Assembly (NCBI GenBank): GCA_029964075.1
Contig: CM057142.1
Span: 759,770 to 823,769, forward strand
Source: Patiria pectinifera
Taxonomy: Eukaryota > Echinodermata > Asteroidea > Valvatida > Asterinidae
DNA length: 64,000 nt
Direction of reading: 5' to 3'
Part shown: piece after piece, positions 1 through 12,003 of the stretch
Layout of the letters: every line of letters begins with the position of its first letter
How positions within the stretch are numbered: the stretch's first letter is position 1
Notes under the pieces: generated by a model
Database searches by the model: none
Told to the model about the DNA's origin: nothing
Seen by the model: only the letters and a program-made list of their open reading frames with translations
Position numbers and translations under genes: made by a program

Positions 1-699
1 GCGAGTAGGCCCGCTGGTCTAATTGTTATGCCATTAGAGGGCGCACCATGCAATCCATCCACTGTCGATCACTAGCGTCTTGAGCCAAGGCTACTCACTG
101 ACATAATCACGTTTCCAACATTGGTCTTGAAGCTCATGATTTCGTTATTTGTGTGTTAAAAGGGATGAGGTTAACAAGTCATGCTGTGACCACATACAAG
201 TCTTTGTGTTTTGATAGGCCTCTGTTTTCAATGTGAAGTTTTTAATCATGAGATTGATCATCGAATTGACATGGGGGAAACAAGGGCCTCCGTAAAAGGA
301 ACAAAATTGACAAAAGGTTTGGGGGTGGGGAAAGGGGGGACGGGAAATTAATTGGAACCCGATGATGTTTTTGAAAGGTGTAAGGAAGTCGGCTCCCTGA
401 AGAGTCATTTAGCCATTGGGGAAGTTGGAGGAGGAGTAGTTTGTCTTCCGCAAACGGGATAACGTTTCTCATGTGTGCCCAGACTGTTTCGGGCTTGCAA
501 GTGACGCTTCTGTTGCGTAAGATGAGACCAGATTTTGAGAAGGGGCTGTCAGGATAACTTGAAGAATATGGATGAATACGTGTTGGCTTACCCTTGCTCA
601 TATTCCAAGCATGCTGATATATTTTAACTGTTTGACAACTGAAAAATCAATAAGAACAGATTGATTGCAGTACCCAGTGCTTCATCAGATTTGAACCAG
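1..699. other. non-coding, nothing recognised
   Basis: I see no exon with convincing splice sites, no repeat shared with the rest of the window and no coding-like composition. Open frames here are short and overlap one another on the minus strand, as expected by chance. Confidence 0.4.
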
Positions 700-865
700 C
701 CAGCCAACCCTGACAAATCGGTTGTCGAGTGGTAAGACGTCTACACTAGTAAGCAGGAGGTTGTGGGTTCAATCCTGCACAGGCTTGTACATTTTTTTCA
801 CACAAGTATTCAGACATAAGTAAATATATGTAGGTGAAGGGCAAGTAGCCAGCAAAAGACTTCAG
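700..865 (+). repeat. tRNA-derived SINE, family S1
   Basis: The sequence has a tRNA-like head with an A-box-like stretch (GTCGAGTGGTAAGAC) and a good B box (GGTTCAATCCT), followed by an unrelated tail. Head and tail recur together at 50405-50548, including the phrase ACTAGTAA.CAGGAGGT and the tail GGTGAAGGGCAA. A shared pol III promoter head plus a shared non-tRNA tail is what defines a SINE. No clear target duplication was seen. Confidence 0.65.
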
Positions 866-2672
866 AAATATTAGACTGATACTCTGACTGATGAGCTCAA
901 CAATCAAACAATACATTTTCTAAGTATGAAATTGGAGGTTTCAACAGTTCATCATCAATTTGCTGATGTCCGAAAAGGAATAAACCTCTACACATTTATG
1001 ACAAAATATTCATACTAACTGTACTTGGCAAATGGCAAGACATCAAGTCATACTTTTTTTTGCATTTTTAGAGAGTTCTAAACATGGAACTTAAAGGCCA
1101 TATGAGTTACATCAACATTTCAAACTCAAATTGGGGAAATGCCTGAAATTTCTGGTTCTATAAATTGTAATATATAAACGGAATGTTACAGAGCAATAGA
1201 CCATTATCATGTTGCAGCAATCTTGATTTTTCCCATTCAAGTCAACGTAACCAAAGCGAGGCTGGAAGGAAAAATAGTCTGGTTCCTTTTTGCACAAAAC
1301 ATTATCATCCAGTAGTGTAATTGGATACAGGGAACATGACTAAAATGGTGGTAGCATGATCAAGATCTATAGAAAGAAATCTAGAGAAGTGTTCTACTAG
1401 AAGTAGGGTTTTGTCTCTAAAAAAAGGTTTCACTTCAGGTCTTCCAAAAAGGAAACGCGCCATCACATACCCATCATCACTCTTGCCAAGCAGGTACGAA
1501 TAACAGGCGGGCCGTTTTTCTCAAGGGTGCAAAGACAGTTTTTAAAATGGAGAGCAGTGTCCAGAGGCTTCATCAAACTGGCTAACCAGAACCAGCCTCT
1601 GAAGCCGAGCGGCCCTGTCTCCCCAGTGGGCTTTCAAGCCTGTTTATTCTAGAGTTCGTTTACAGGTATGAATGTTCTGGTCGATGATTGATCGATACTT
1701 AGAGTTAATTTTCTACCCATGGCTTTGATTTTGCAGGCTATGGACTGCAACCTGTGGACTAATTTGTCAGGAAGGGTCCGAACCTGGGCTTGCCCAGGGT
1801 GGGGGAGGGGGTATTCAGTCAACCTAGTTTTCGGTCTTGATTTGTTTTTTGACTGACTGAGAAGCTTGCATTCAACTTAGTTTTCTGTCATGATTTGTGA
1901 GGCGTTCTGGCAAAACGATACAGAACTGGGTAGAGGTCGAGATGAGGGTTTGTGGGTACATTGTATTAGGAAAGAGAATATAATTCTCCTAACAGTATTG
2001 TATGTTGCAATTCAATTGGACATTCCGTTGATGTGTTGTGGCCGTTTAAAGTTTGCATTTATCAACATGTCAAAAGAAGTAAAATACTGAGAAAAAGGCC
2101 TTTAAAGTTTTGAGTTTTGAATCCATTAATAGGAAAGATGTCAATTCTTTTTCCTTAAAAACACCTTTATTAAGTGATTTTTATACTAATTCTTTAAAAT
2201 ATGTGTAGTAGACACATCAAAGATTACAAATATCCATAAATCTGAAAATAAAAAAAACACAATCGAACCCATACGGCTTGTGGCCAGTTCCGTCTTATTA
2301 AGCCAGAACACCTCATATTTGTCATTTGTTTTTTTACAAGTAGCACAGCAGGTTGGAATGAGCACAGATGTTGATTAAACACATATGGAATTTGCCTGTC
2401 AATTTTGCTTGAACTTTGAAGATGAGACACTGACATCCAAAGAAAGTCGGTTTTGTGCTGACTAGAGATAAGTGTCAAATTAGCATTGGAGTGGAGGGCC
2501 TAATTACTCCTTGTGAAGATTTGAAAGAAAAAGATGGCAATGTTTTACAGAAAGTTGGCTGAAACTTAGAGCATGAATAATGTACTGCATGCATGAACAA
2601 TAGATGGGAATTGTCACCACTCACAAGGGCTCCATTGGGGGAGACACACTGTGTGCGTGCATGCACTGCAGC
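866..2672. other. non-coding, one small tandem duplication
   Basis: No gene is recognised. A short imperfect duplication is visible around 1815-1898, where a phrase like AACYTAGTTTTC.GTC.TG recurs about 57 bp apart. A possible mini-exon at 1438-1491 (CTTCAG acceptor, CAG/GTACG donor, no stop) is too short to claim. Confidence 0.3.
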
Positions 2673-2876
2673 TGATTTCATGAAACTTTACGCAGTGGCG
2701 TAACTCCACTTGCGCCACAATTTATTGTGTAAGTTGCGCAACATTTCACGCAGCGCAACATTTCAATTATGATGATTTCACGAAAGTGTTATAGTGCTCG
2801 ACTTGCACAACAAATTATGGCATAACTTGCACAAAAATGTTTAGATGGCGTAAGTTGTGGCACAAGTTTTGAAACT
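2673..2876. repeat. decayed inverted-repeat element
   Basis: Phrases such as GATTTCAYGAAA, GCGCCACAA and AACTTRCGCCA recur in both orientations across about 200 bp, so the two halves read as degraded inverted copies. This is typical of an old foldback or MITE-type element. No target duplication and no second copy in the window were found. Confidence 0.3.
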
Positions 2877-3155
2877 ATTTGACTAGCAAATCGTTATCGT
2901 TGTCTTTATAAAACTTATCAAAGTTGATGCAAGACACTCACAGCTTTGTGTTTGAGGTAAATGAATCTTTTTCTACTCATGACAGAAATTTTAGAGTTGC
3001 CGCATGATTCAGAAGAAAGTCGGACACAACTTTAAAATGGTGGGCAGGGGTTTATTAAACGACTATTTTGTTTCCCTCTTTCTCTGTGAACATTCTCTTC
3101 GTAACCGTTGGATGGGGGGGGGGGGGCCTTGTGCAAGGATTCCATTGTCTTCACT

Positions 3156-3359
3156 TTAACTTTCCTTTCTAACCGAAGAGTATACAGGAGATCTGGGTGT
3201 GGTCCAAACAAAATCACATCCAGTAATCCCAGCCTCGCCCATTGTGGTGAAAACCACCTGCATTTGAAGTGAGTCAATATCCCTTGAAAATAATTCAATT
3301 CCAACAATGGACCAATCACGGATCACTTCTCTGACAGTTGAGGAATTGGAGGTCGCCAT
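3156..3359 (-). CDS. candidate small ORF or first exon, unknown
   Basis: An ATG in a near-ideal start context (GACAGCATGGCG) opens a 67-residue frame beginning MATSNSSTVREVIRDW. The composition is protein-like, but I recognise no domain, signal peptide or membrane segment. A possible splice donor (TGCAG/GTGG) lies inside the frame after about 34 residues, so this could be a first exon whose partner is not visible. A second frame is also open over the same bases, which weakens the case. What is seen is only a good start context and an open frame; function is not inferred. Confidence 0.22.
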   Translation of the reverse strand: MATSNSSTVREVIRDWSIVGIELFSRDIDSLQMQVVFTTMGEAGITGCDFVWTTPRSPVYSSVRKES

Positions 3360-4262
3360 GCTGTCTGTTGCGAAGAAGTTACTACTTTATCATTTCTTTT
3401 ACGAAATAGTTTTCAGTTGGAGCAGCAGTTACCGTACAATCCAGATTTTGCCATTAGATAACACTTTCTTTTAATGTACAATGCTATGCATCCACAGCCT
3501 TTATTAAATTTTTTTGTTCACAATTTGCTCACAATTCTTGAAAAACAAATAATACAAAATGGTATCTATTTTGAAAGATCTTAACCTGACCAATGTGGTC
3601 GAACATTAAAACTTTCAACTTGTTTTGCACAGAAACGTCTGAAAACAATGGGTGTCAGTGGGAATGGCGCACGCATCTTAGTATAGCACTATACGCGGAG
3701 TGCGGTAAGGACCATGGCTGTGCTACATGGTTATATGTAGCACGGCTTGTTGCCAGGCATCGACCAATCAGGATCGAGGATTCAAGTTTACTTGAAGATA
3801 ACGCATGATACCCGTAGGGTTCCTTGCATAAATTATTGATTTAGAGACACAAGCCTTCAGCTTAAGTAAGTAAATGGGCAATGGGTATGTGACCACATGC
3901 ACTCAGGTCGCAAGCGGGTCCAAGAGGGTGTGTACTTTTAACGCTTAAAAGTTAAAGGACAATTTTGCTTGATGTCAAGATTTACCGAAAGTGACGTGCA
4001 AGGAGACCCACTGTGGTTGACAAAACTCAAATGCATCAGTCAACCCACGTCCCCAACATGCTTCTGCTGTGTACTTTTCGAGTTGTGCATTCTCTTTGAA
4101 AAGGAAGGGTGGTCTGTGCACTTGTAACCACCTTTACCTTTTCACCATAGCAGCGAGACTCTTTATCTCTTAAAGTGACCACCAATTCTTAAATTAAGGA
4201 TCCAATTTGGCACTCCTCCACTATGTACTGATCTGTCTCTTGCACTGATCTGATCTCCTCAG

Positions 4263-4413
4263 GCCAGTCCCAAAGGGCAGGAAGACATTGTTTTTCTCCT
4301 GCCCTCCTCCATACTGTCCAGATAGAGAGTTGTTCTCCAGCAGCTTGCAGCATATTTTTCTTTTCTTGTTAAATGTCCTGGGTCCTGTTTTCACTCATGT
4401 TTTGGACTGCTAT
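4263..4413 (+). CDS. weak candidate exon
   Basis: A pyrimidine-rich acceptor (GATCTGATCTCCTCAG) and a consensus donor (CTAT/GTAAGTAAA) bracket 151 bases open in one frame, in which the exon takes one base to finish a codon and ends exactly on a codon. That exit phase fits the exon at 6935-7072. The encoded stretch is hydrophobic (HIFLFLLNVLGPVF) and matches no family I know, and T-rich DNA can give such a frame by chance. It is listed only because both splice sites are strong. Confidence 0.18.
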
Positions 4414-5096
4414 GTAAGTAAACATGGGTGGCTGATGAGGTACGATGTTGTGGGTTGGGCCTTCCTGAGGACTTAAGTCTAACACATGTGGGGCTTGCAT
4501 GGCAGGGTGTAAAGTGCCTCACCTCCACATTATTTAGGGGGTTTAATTTTGCACAGGTTAGCAAGGTAGGCCTATGGTCTTGGGGTTTGAACTCGGTCCA
4601 ACACAGATTTTGGATTGTGTGAAAGGGCCTTTGGTGAGATTTGGAGTCGCTGTTCCTTCTGGGTCATGTGATTTGGTTCATCGGCTCTTTCATGGAAGTT
4701 GTGGGAATATGGACATGAACGCACATTTCTAAAAGGGTGTGCAATTACGGGTAGTACAGGAATTTGGTACCCAATTGAAAAGAAAACATGGGTACCTGGG
4801 TACCTGTTAAAGAAATCCAACCCCAAAATTCAAATCTCGGCATTTACTGTTTAGATTGTTCATAAAGGTCCTGACGATAATGCTACCACATTTCTACATC
4901 GATACAGCAAGATAAAAGTGTACACAGTAAGCTTATAGCTTTACGGTGTACACTGCAACTTTTGCAAGCGTCCTAAACATGAGTTATGTTTTGTTTTCCC
5001 ATGAAGCCTGGTTTTCATTTATAAAATCCTCCACAAATGACATTCAAAAGCTTTCTTTTTCAATGTCTGAGAAGTCACTAAGTAATTTGTAAAGTT

Positions 5097-5239
5097 CAGG
5101 CATGCAACTTTTCCTCGGATCAGCTGATTTCCTCTTTTTGTACTTCCCAAGTGTGCCATTGAAAATAGAAAAACACTGTATAAAGTCTTGGGAAAATGTT
5201 AATTTCCTCTTTTTTTGTGACTTCCCAGTTGCATGTCTG
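5097..5239. mobile_element. K-family MITE, complete copy
   Basis: The element begins CAGGCATGCAAC and ends GTTGCATGTCTG, a 12-bp terminal inverted repeat with one mismatch. It is flanked on both sides by AAAGTT, a perfect 6-bp target duplication. The interior (CGGATCAGCTGATTTCC, then AAAACACTGTATAAAGTC) is shared with copies at 13475, 38879 and 63936. There is no coding capacity. A 6-bp duplication with CAG ends points to a hAT-like or Dada-like transposase supplied in trans. Confidence 0.8.
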
Positions 5240-6308
5240 AAAGTTAGTTGTGGGTATAATCTGGAACCGATTCCTGATGTTAAGGGTTGGTTTATACTTG
5301 GTAACATGGTTCCGATGCACAGCCGTAATTTTGCAACATCATTTGTCCAAGATAATCATCATAAAAGGTTCACCATTTATTCCTGAGTGTAATTTGAGGG
5401 CTCTGAGAAACAGAGCTGTGGGACTAATTTGGTCGATCAAATGCTTCTCTTTATTTTTGGCCTGTAGCTTGTTGGAAATGATTTTGTTCCCAAGGAGCCT
5501 AGATACTGGCCTTCATGGGCGTCCATCGGTGGGGGACGAGTGGACTTTTTTCCTCCCATCCCCCCTCCCTCCTTTTTAATGTGGGGGGGGGGGATAGACA
5601 TTTGTCTCCCCCCCCCCCCCACACACACACGCACTTTTTTCAATGACTCCAAACTCGAAAATGATGTTTAAAAAACTGATCTTTTGCTAAAAAAAAAGGT
5701 TAAAGTGGTCAGAAATTGCCTCAGATTGCACCACAGAATGTCTAGAATCCAAAAACATTCCGGGCCCTTAAGTGGGCAACCAGTTTATATGTTAATATCT
5801 GTCCCGAGTAGCTCCTTGAAGTTGTCCCCAGTTTAGCATCAGCTTCTTTTCTGCAGGTAAATCGGTCTGCCATAGTACTTTCCTAGGTGTGCCTAGTTAG
5901 GCCCTCGTGTTTGGACAACCTTTGGCTACCTGTGTGATTCAGTGGCTGTGGTTTACACATGGCCCTTAATCCCAGCCAAGAGCGCGGACTTGCCGAAAGA
6001 GACGATCTCTGTTTGTCTAGTGGCATCAAAGTAGGGCAGAGGTGATCAGGGGGCTATGCCTGGGAGAATGTGTTGACCTTACAGCACGTGTAGACCAACT
6101 TGTGCTCGGGTCATTGTCAAAGTTACTGAATCGTAACCATCAACTGCAATGGCACCCTTGGTATTGAATATGAATGCCAAAAACTCGGTCAGTGACCATC
6201 AGTTGTTGCTCAACAAAGCTTTGCAAGAATTTCAAATAACCTCACCTGAAGCTGTCTCAACACATCCAGGTTTTAGCCCCACCTTGTTGAAATGTACTTC
6301 CAACTATA

Positions 6309-6773
6309 CAGGGTGGATAAAAAAACCGAAACCGAGATATTATTGCTAATTGGAACAGAAGTAGGGCACGTGTGACTCAAAGGGAGATATCCTCTGTTAC
6401 ACCCGATCATGTCCTTACATTCACCATTGACTGAGCAGTGACCAATGTTATGAAAGGGTATATTTAGAGAATTGCGGCACTTTTCATGGTGAAATCTCTT
6501 TTTTCCCCCACCTGCCTTGATTGGCAACCATAGCCTTTCACTCTGTGACAAATTACACCACAAAAACCACAAAAGTGGTGCAATTCTCTAAATAGACCCT
6601 TTCATAAAATTGGTCACTGCTCAGTCAACCGTGAATGTAATGACATGACCAGGGTGTCATTTTAAAGAGGAGATTCAACCCTAACAGAAGATATCTCCCT
6701 TTGATTCACATGTGCCCTACTTCTGTTCCAATCAGCAATAATATCACCGTCTCGTTTTTTTTTATCCACCCTG
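6309..6773. mobile_element. P-family palindromic mariner-type MITE
   Basis: The ends are CAGGGTGGATAAAA and its complement, flanked by TA on both sides, as in Tc1/mariner insertions. Almost the whole element is one imperfect palindrome: the phrase AGATATTATTGCTRATTGGAA and the GGGAGATAT block occur in both arms. The loop is around CCTGCCTTGATTGGCAACC. A second, partly deleted copy lies at 61506-61850. It is non-coding. Confidence 0.8.
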
Positions 6774-6934
6774 TATTTCTAGAATTTGCCAATGTTTTTT
6801 TTTTCATTTGAGGGATTTTAATTCATGTGAATGACTAAAGCACTTTGTTACAAGAGCATGGCGTATGGACCAATTTCACAAGGTGTCTTGGACCATCTTT
6901 ACTTTTGTGTTTTTGTTTTAAATGTCCATCACAG

Positions 6935-7072
6935 GGGAGAGATATGTCAGGATCTTTCCAGATTTCAAAAACAAATCTGCGACCCTCAAACTCTTTCATT
7001 TCCCAAAAATGTCACCCCAGCAGTAGGGTCTGTCGTCTGTCTACAATTGCAAATGATCCTATTAAATGTCAA
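6935..7072 (+). CDS. probable internal exon of a WD-repeat gene
   Basis: A long T-rich tract ending CCATCACAG forms a strong acceptor, and CAA/GTGAGC forms a donor. The 138 bases between are open in a frame that starts and ends on codon borders (46 residues, GRDMSGSFQISKTNLRPS... to ...TIANDPIKCQ). The phase matches the next candidate exon at 12004, so the joint reads ...NDPIKCQ then LVTASLDGKIRLYS, a normal spacing for a WD40 blade. The peptide is Ser/Asn-rich and has no motif I can name. The intron would be 4.9 kb and holds several repeats. The exon is inferred from splice signals and phase; it has not been tested by transcripts. Confidence 0.4.
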
Positions 7073-7440
7073 GTGAGCAGCTAGAGTTTCTGAATTGTAC
7101 TGATCTGTGAGATCTTTCCAGGCATTTTCAGAGACTAAGACCAGAAGCGGGATACTTTAACTGCACTGAGTTAACAGTCATCTGCACCCAGTAATATGAA
7201 ATCCAGAGGTCTCGAAATCAAATCCCACTCTCGATCCATCAATTTCTTAGTTCAAGCTCTTATTCATTTCTTTTCAACGTGAATGTAGTCACATCCATTA
7301 TAGACTGATGCCATCGCATTCAAGCCAAACTAAATTCTTAGATTGAAGATTAGAATTACAGACCTACCAAGTGTGACACCTCCGACGTGTGTCACATTCC
7401 TCAGAGTCAAATCACACGCTCACACGCCGGACAATCACAT

Positions 7441-8621
7441 GGTGTATTTGGACCTGCCTCACCCTAAATTGTTCTAAAAACATATTTTGGGAGTTGTTTT
7501 CGTGTTTGGGTTTTGACTTGAACTAGTCTTAAACATCCCATGTTTAGAGATCATCGTGCAAACTTCATTCTGGGATTACGCGCCATTTCTTGGAAAAACC
7601 AGCCTCCCCCCCCTCCCACGCGGTGTATTTGGACCTGCCTCACCCTAAATTGTTCTAAAAACATATTTTGGGAGTTGTTTTTGTGTTTGGGTTATAGTTT
7701 TGGCAACTTTGGTTCTGCGCAGAGATCATTTAGTGTCGCGCAGCGTGGTTCTGCATGAATGACTATGGCCAAGTTCGGGCAAGGACCATTAGTCGACTAG
7801 TGGTTGATTTGTGACGTACCTGACGCCTGCGCACTGATAGCAACGTGCGAACATCTCCGGTCAACGCTAGTCAAAATGTCATCGCAAAACTTCTGGATCC
7901 TGGCTCTCTGGTAGCGTAAGGAATGCGCGCGGCTACTGGTTACCAGCGAAGCAACCAAGCCCAGTAGGCTGGTTCCAAATAGTCGACTAGCGTAGTCAAC
8001 CACCGTCGACTAGACAGAGTTCGGGCAAACGTAATTGGTCAACTATAGTCCTTGCGCGAACTTGGCCATTGGTGGTTCAAAAAAACATGTTTCTGGTAAT
8101 GGTCGCAAAAAAAACCCCAATGCCATCGACCAAATGAGACACCCTCATCCCCAGGACCATGAGCCAAGTTTAGATTCTGATGGCCTGGTAACGCGGTTAT
8201 TTTCGTGCGCTTGTTAACGCACTGTCACACTCCCAGCTTGGTGTGATCTGGGCTTCTCTGGAACTACGTTCAATGATTGAAACAGTTAGAAGCAACAGTT
8301 AGAAAAGATTGACAGTTGCAGTCTTTGTAAATGACTCTAGTGCAGTCAATGGACAAATAATAATACATGAAGTTCACCCATTTGAAACCAAAGTCTGTAC
8401 ACATTTACATGAGAGTTGCTCAACGTTTTGGTATGGTTTGGAATGTCAGTATAAAATGGGTGTGAGTTAGACTCTTTGGGGTTTATTTGGTGGTTTTGAC
8501 TTGAACTAGTCTGAACATTCCCATGTTTAGAGATCATCGTGCAAACTTCATTCTGGGATCAGGCAGCCATTTCTTGGAAAAACCAGCCCTCCCCCCTCCC
8601 AGGCGGTGTATTTGGACCTGT
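7441..8621. repeat. tandem duplication A-B-A, then a displaced B copy
   Basis: Segment A (GGTGTATTTGGACCTGCC..., about 72 bp) occurs at 7441-7511 and 7622-7693. Segment B (TTGACTTGAACTAGTCT..., about 110 bp) occurs at 7512-7621 and again at 8494-8605, followed by the first bases of A. The copies are nearly identical, so the 181-bp unit was duplicated recently. Unrelated DNA, including the N-family element at 7767, separates the second A from the second B. Confidence 0.75.
7767..8066. mobile_element. N-family MITE, complete copy
   Basis: The 300-bp element begins GGCCAAGTTCGGGCAAGGAC and ends with its near complement (GTCCTTGCGCGAACTTGGCC), a terminal inverted repeat of about 20 bp. Subterminal AGTCGACTAG blocks occur at both ends. 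A copy of about 90 percent identity by eye lies at 45281-45599, sharing the central phrase ATGTCATCGCAAAACTTC. No target duplication could be fixed. It is non-coding and the superfamily is unknown. Confidence 0.75.
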
Positions 8622-10491
8622 TTGTTATTTCTACACACAGCCAGTTTACTCAATGTCATCGGTCATGAACCCATGTGGTTTCAAAGAGCTACCGGTAGTA
8701 AACGTTTTCTCAAAAACATGAAGGCCATGTTTTGTGACTTTGGGCTCTGTGCGCATATGTTTACCAAAACCAAAAACTGGATCCAAATGTACTTCTCTTT
8801 TCGATTTGAATACTGCCAAAAATTCGCTTGCACTTTTTCCTAGTTTCTCTTGTGAAATGTCTGCATCCCGGCAAGTTTGCAGGATGTTCCACAGCATAAT
8901 ACACATAGCACTGGTTGCTACATTGAATGTAATTGAAAAGTATTCCGTATTCTGTGGTATATATAATTTTCGAGAGTGCATTGTTAAAAGTAAATTTTTG
9001 TCGATTACATGTGGCAGGCTCTTGGCCAATCAAGAGGAAGAATCTTTGGGTTAGGTTTTATGAACAAATGGGGGGGGGGGAGGCACAGCCTAAAAAAATA
9101 TCTCTCTAATCCTCCTATCTGAACAGTCACAGACTGTCAAAAAATCAGTCCTCTTCTCCTGCCATGCCTTTTACAAAGGCTAGTCACCAACAGTCAGATC
9201 ATATTTCATGCAAGCACTGAGACTAGTCAAATTCAGTCAACCAACAAAAACTGGGAAGGTTGTTCATAGGATCATTGTGTGTGTGTGTATATTGCCATTT
9301 GAAGCCACAAAAGTGCTCCAAATCTCTATGTATGTGCTGTATGTGCCAAATGCTGTACCCTTGTCTTGAAAATGATGCAGATAAGCTTCAGCGGTATAAA
9401 TTGGGTCACATTCCCTTTTAAAACTTGGCGTGATAGACCGCTATAGGCTAATGAGATTACAGTACCTGTGACACAAGATGCAGAGATACTACTGAAGATG
9501 AGATATCCATTATCCCAGTCAATCCTGAGATTTCCCAATAAACCTTCTATTATTCAGTCTCAGTAACATCCTTTAATCCCTCGCGGATGTATTCATTCTT
9601 GGAAGGAGCGCAGTCAAACCCATCAAAACAGGTGGGTATATGCACATGGGCCTGGGTATTAACCCCAAAATGTTAACTGGGCGCCTTAGTGGGTCTCTGA
9701 CATTAACTGATGGCCTTGATAGAGTCATTTCTCATATAAAGGGCGCAGGGTAGCAACAGATTCCAACAGGTGGTTAAGCCATCTTCCGATATATCTCTGA
9801 TAGTATTTCTGATTATACACAATTCTCGTCAATTATCTTAGGCACATTTGTGTTAATCCGTGACCACATACTAATCAACCGCAGACGACAGGTGGGATAA
9901 TCCCATTGGATTGGATCGTTAATCTTGTAAGCGTCATGGAAGACTGCCAAGTGCGAATTCCAACTTCCTCTTCATGGGTTTATGTTGGGATTTGGATGGA
10001 GCATTCAGCATTATAGGCATCTGTTCCCGGGTGCTCATGGGGTTAGCCGCTGTCAAGGGTGCAGTCATTAGAACATCACAGGAAACTTGTGGCTTGTGTT
10101 GCACTGTAAACTTCCGAGTATGTTCCATGTGATGTGGGACCTGTTGCGCATTGCTCAATTCTCGAAGAAAATGTGTTGGACCTTGGAGAGTTTTTCCTCT
10201 CCGTGCAATGACAACATATCAGTTGGTGTTCTTGATCAGCCTGATTAACCCTAAACAAGATCCAGCATTATGAGAGGTGAACAAAAGATCCTTTCTGTTG
10301 AAGTCAGCAGGCAGCACACTTCATTAGAACTTCATTTGATGGAATTTTGTGTAGTAGAGATGTAGATTCAATATTGAGTTTTGTTTTCACTGATGTAATT
10401 TCATAAGGACTGTATCACTGCTGTACAAGGGCTTGGGATAAGTTTTTTTTTTAACAAAATTACTCAGGTGGGACTCAAACCTACTACCTAC
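8622..10491. other. non-coding, low-stop stretch at 8.65-9.05 kb
   Basis: At 8646-9054 three overlapping frames on both strands stay open for 90-127 codons, which reflects base composition more than coding. At 9934-10258 two minus-strand frames look faintly protein-like (for example a CCHCTERK stretch) but lack convincing splice sites. No known family is recognised, and no repeat from elsewhere in the window is seen. Confidence 0.3.
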
Positions 10492-10495
10492 TTAA

Positions 10496-10815
10496 CCAGT
10501 TAATGCCGGAGGACGCGTAAACACGATCTGGCAATGTATATTCGCAGGGGCGGGTGACGGGTTAAGTTGTTAAGCTTTTCTCGAGTCTCCAGCGGTGGAC
10601 GTGTACACACCTCAGTGGCTCCCTGTGATTTTGTACACACTGTGTTTTGAACTTGAACTTGGCCGCTGTACGCAGCCTGTCATAGCAAATATTGCTCTGT
10701 GGCGGGGCCTCGGAGTGTTGCATTATATGAAGTTACGATGAGAAGTACATGTATCGTACAAAATATTGTACAGGTGACTCTTGAAGAGTCAGCTACTTGG
10801 GGTGTTTGACTTAAC
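10496..10815. mobile_element. Z-family element, 3' truncated
   Basis: After TTAA the sequence reads CCAGTTAATGCCGGAGGACG and continues with phrases shared with the complete copy at 47438-47788 (AACACGATCTGG, TGAACTTGAACTTGGCC, TGACTCTTG). The right end is missing where the Penelope-like fragment begins, so either that element cut it off or a deletion joined them. Confidence 0.6.
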
Positions 10816-10829
10816 TTTAAAATTATTGC

Positions 10830-11344
10830 TGATCTTGATGTGGTTGGGTTTGTAAGCGTTCCGTTGTAGTGAAGCCTTGATGTGCTTGAGTTCTTGCTGG
10901 AGGTTGTCTTGGTCGCAGACGTCAAAGGCTCTGTACTAGGGTCCAGTTGACCGATGACTTGAAGCTAGGGTGATGGAACGACCGTTGGTGGAGATACCGG
11001 TCGGTGTGGGTCAGTTTCCTGTAGACGCTGTGTCCCAGGGTGCCATCTGGATTTCTGAAGTTCTTGACGTCCATGAATGGTATGGTGCCATCTTGTTCGT
11101 GTTCCATGGTGAAGCTGATTATGGTGTGTAAAATTGCTGGTTGAGGTACTGGAGGTACTGTCCGGGCCATGGGCCACACTATGAAGGTGTCATCAACGTA
11201 ACGTAACCACAGACTTGGCCGAAGATCCGCTGTGAGGAGGGACGAAGACTCGAACTCCTCCATTAAGATGTCGGCTAGGACCAGGGATAAAGGAGATCCC
11301 ATGGTGGTCCCAGCCAGTTTTTTCGCTTCAAAGAGGAGAATCAA
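10830..11344 (-). mobile_element. Penelope-like retroelement fragment (RT domain), broken
   Basis: A 140-residue stretch contains reverse transcriptase landmarks: TTMGSPLS near residues 13-20, MEEFE near 28-32 and the catalytic YVDD at about 49-52 in the context LWLRYVDDTFIVW. The GSPLS and RYVDDTFIVW wording is characteristic of Penelope-like elements, which also carry a GIY-YIG endonuclease; that part is not seen here. The fragment is broken and incomplete, and represents an old insertion. It abuts a truncated Z-family element. Assignment to Penelope-like rather than LINE is from the motif wording. Confidence 0.8.
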
Positions 11345-11724
11345 GCCAATAACGAAACGGATTCACAAGCACCCATGAACCAGCAATCAGTGTTACTGGG
11401 GTTTGTGAACATGAACCAGTAATCATGGTTGGAGAAGAATAACTCATTTGACATTTCTAGATGCCATTCATTCATTTTCAGGCCTTTGTGTTATAACTGA
11501 GGATAATAATGTTTTTTATTTTGTGCTTTTTATTATGATCAATGCCCTTGAAAAAAATAAAAAATTCAATTTCAGCTGCATTTAGACAACTTCCCAAAGG
11601 CATGGTATTTTTTGCTTTGTTTTACATGTAAATTGTGACCCAACATATTCATTTTCATTCACTCAGTTTTGTAAATTTTCAAATAAACCACAACGGGAAA
11701 CTGACTAGGGGAACTACCAACACA

Positions 11725-11805
11725 AGGCTTGATAGCTCAGTTGGTAGAGCACTGGAATGGCAATCCGGAGGTCGGAGGTTCAAACCCCGCTACAGTATCT
11801 TTGTT
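11725..11805 (+). repeat. tRNA-like sequence (pseudo-tRNA or SINE head)
   Basis: There is a perfect D-arm (TAGCTCAGTTGGTAGAGC), an anticodon arm CTGGA-loop-TCCGG with GGC in the anticodon position, and a B box (GGTTCAAACCC). The acceptor stem does not pair and the T stem has two mismatches, so it is unlikely to give a working tRNA. A related sequence lies at 26084. A pol III promoter relic is the best reading. Confidence 0.55.
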
Positions 11806-12003
11806 CAACTTTGAATTTTTTTTTGTAAGTTTACTAATTTCATTTTGTGGAGCCATAAGAAGGTTGTGGTCGAGAGAGATGTGCTGTTACTCCGCCATGA
11901 AAGGAATCATACAGCAGTGTCTGCTTTTGCAAGAGTCATCCACTTACCGGTACATTTTGTTGCTCATGTTACATTTTTTTGTTGCGTTTTTGTTTAATTT
12001 CAG

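Noticed and set aside
5520-5650. G and C homopolymer blocks as possible G-quadruplex control elements
   Set aside because: Similar runs occur at many places (3113, 9069, 14869, 33480, 42487, 44263, 56001) without any shared gene context; likely slippage-prone low-complexity DNA.
6149-6308. Possible first exon starting MAPLVLNMNAKNSVSD
   Set aside because: The ATG context is fair and the peptide plausible, but the only donor (CCAG/GTTTTA) is weak, the frame runs into a P-family MITE and no partner exon is visible.
8646-9029. 127-codon minus-strand ORF
   Set aside because: Frames on both strands are open at once, which indicates low stop density from composition rather than coding.
9934-10258. 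Candidate exon on the minus strand
   Set aside because: Two overlapping frames compete, and no acceptor plus donor pair fits either; no domain.
11725-11805. A functional tRNA gene
   Set aside because: D arm and B box are good, but the acceptor stem does not pair and the T stem has mismatches; the same applies at 26084 and to the SINE heads.
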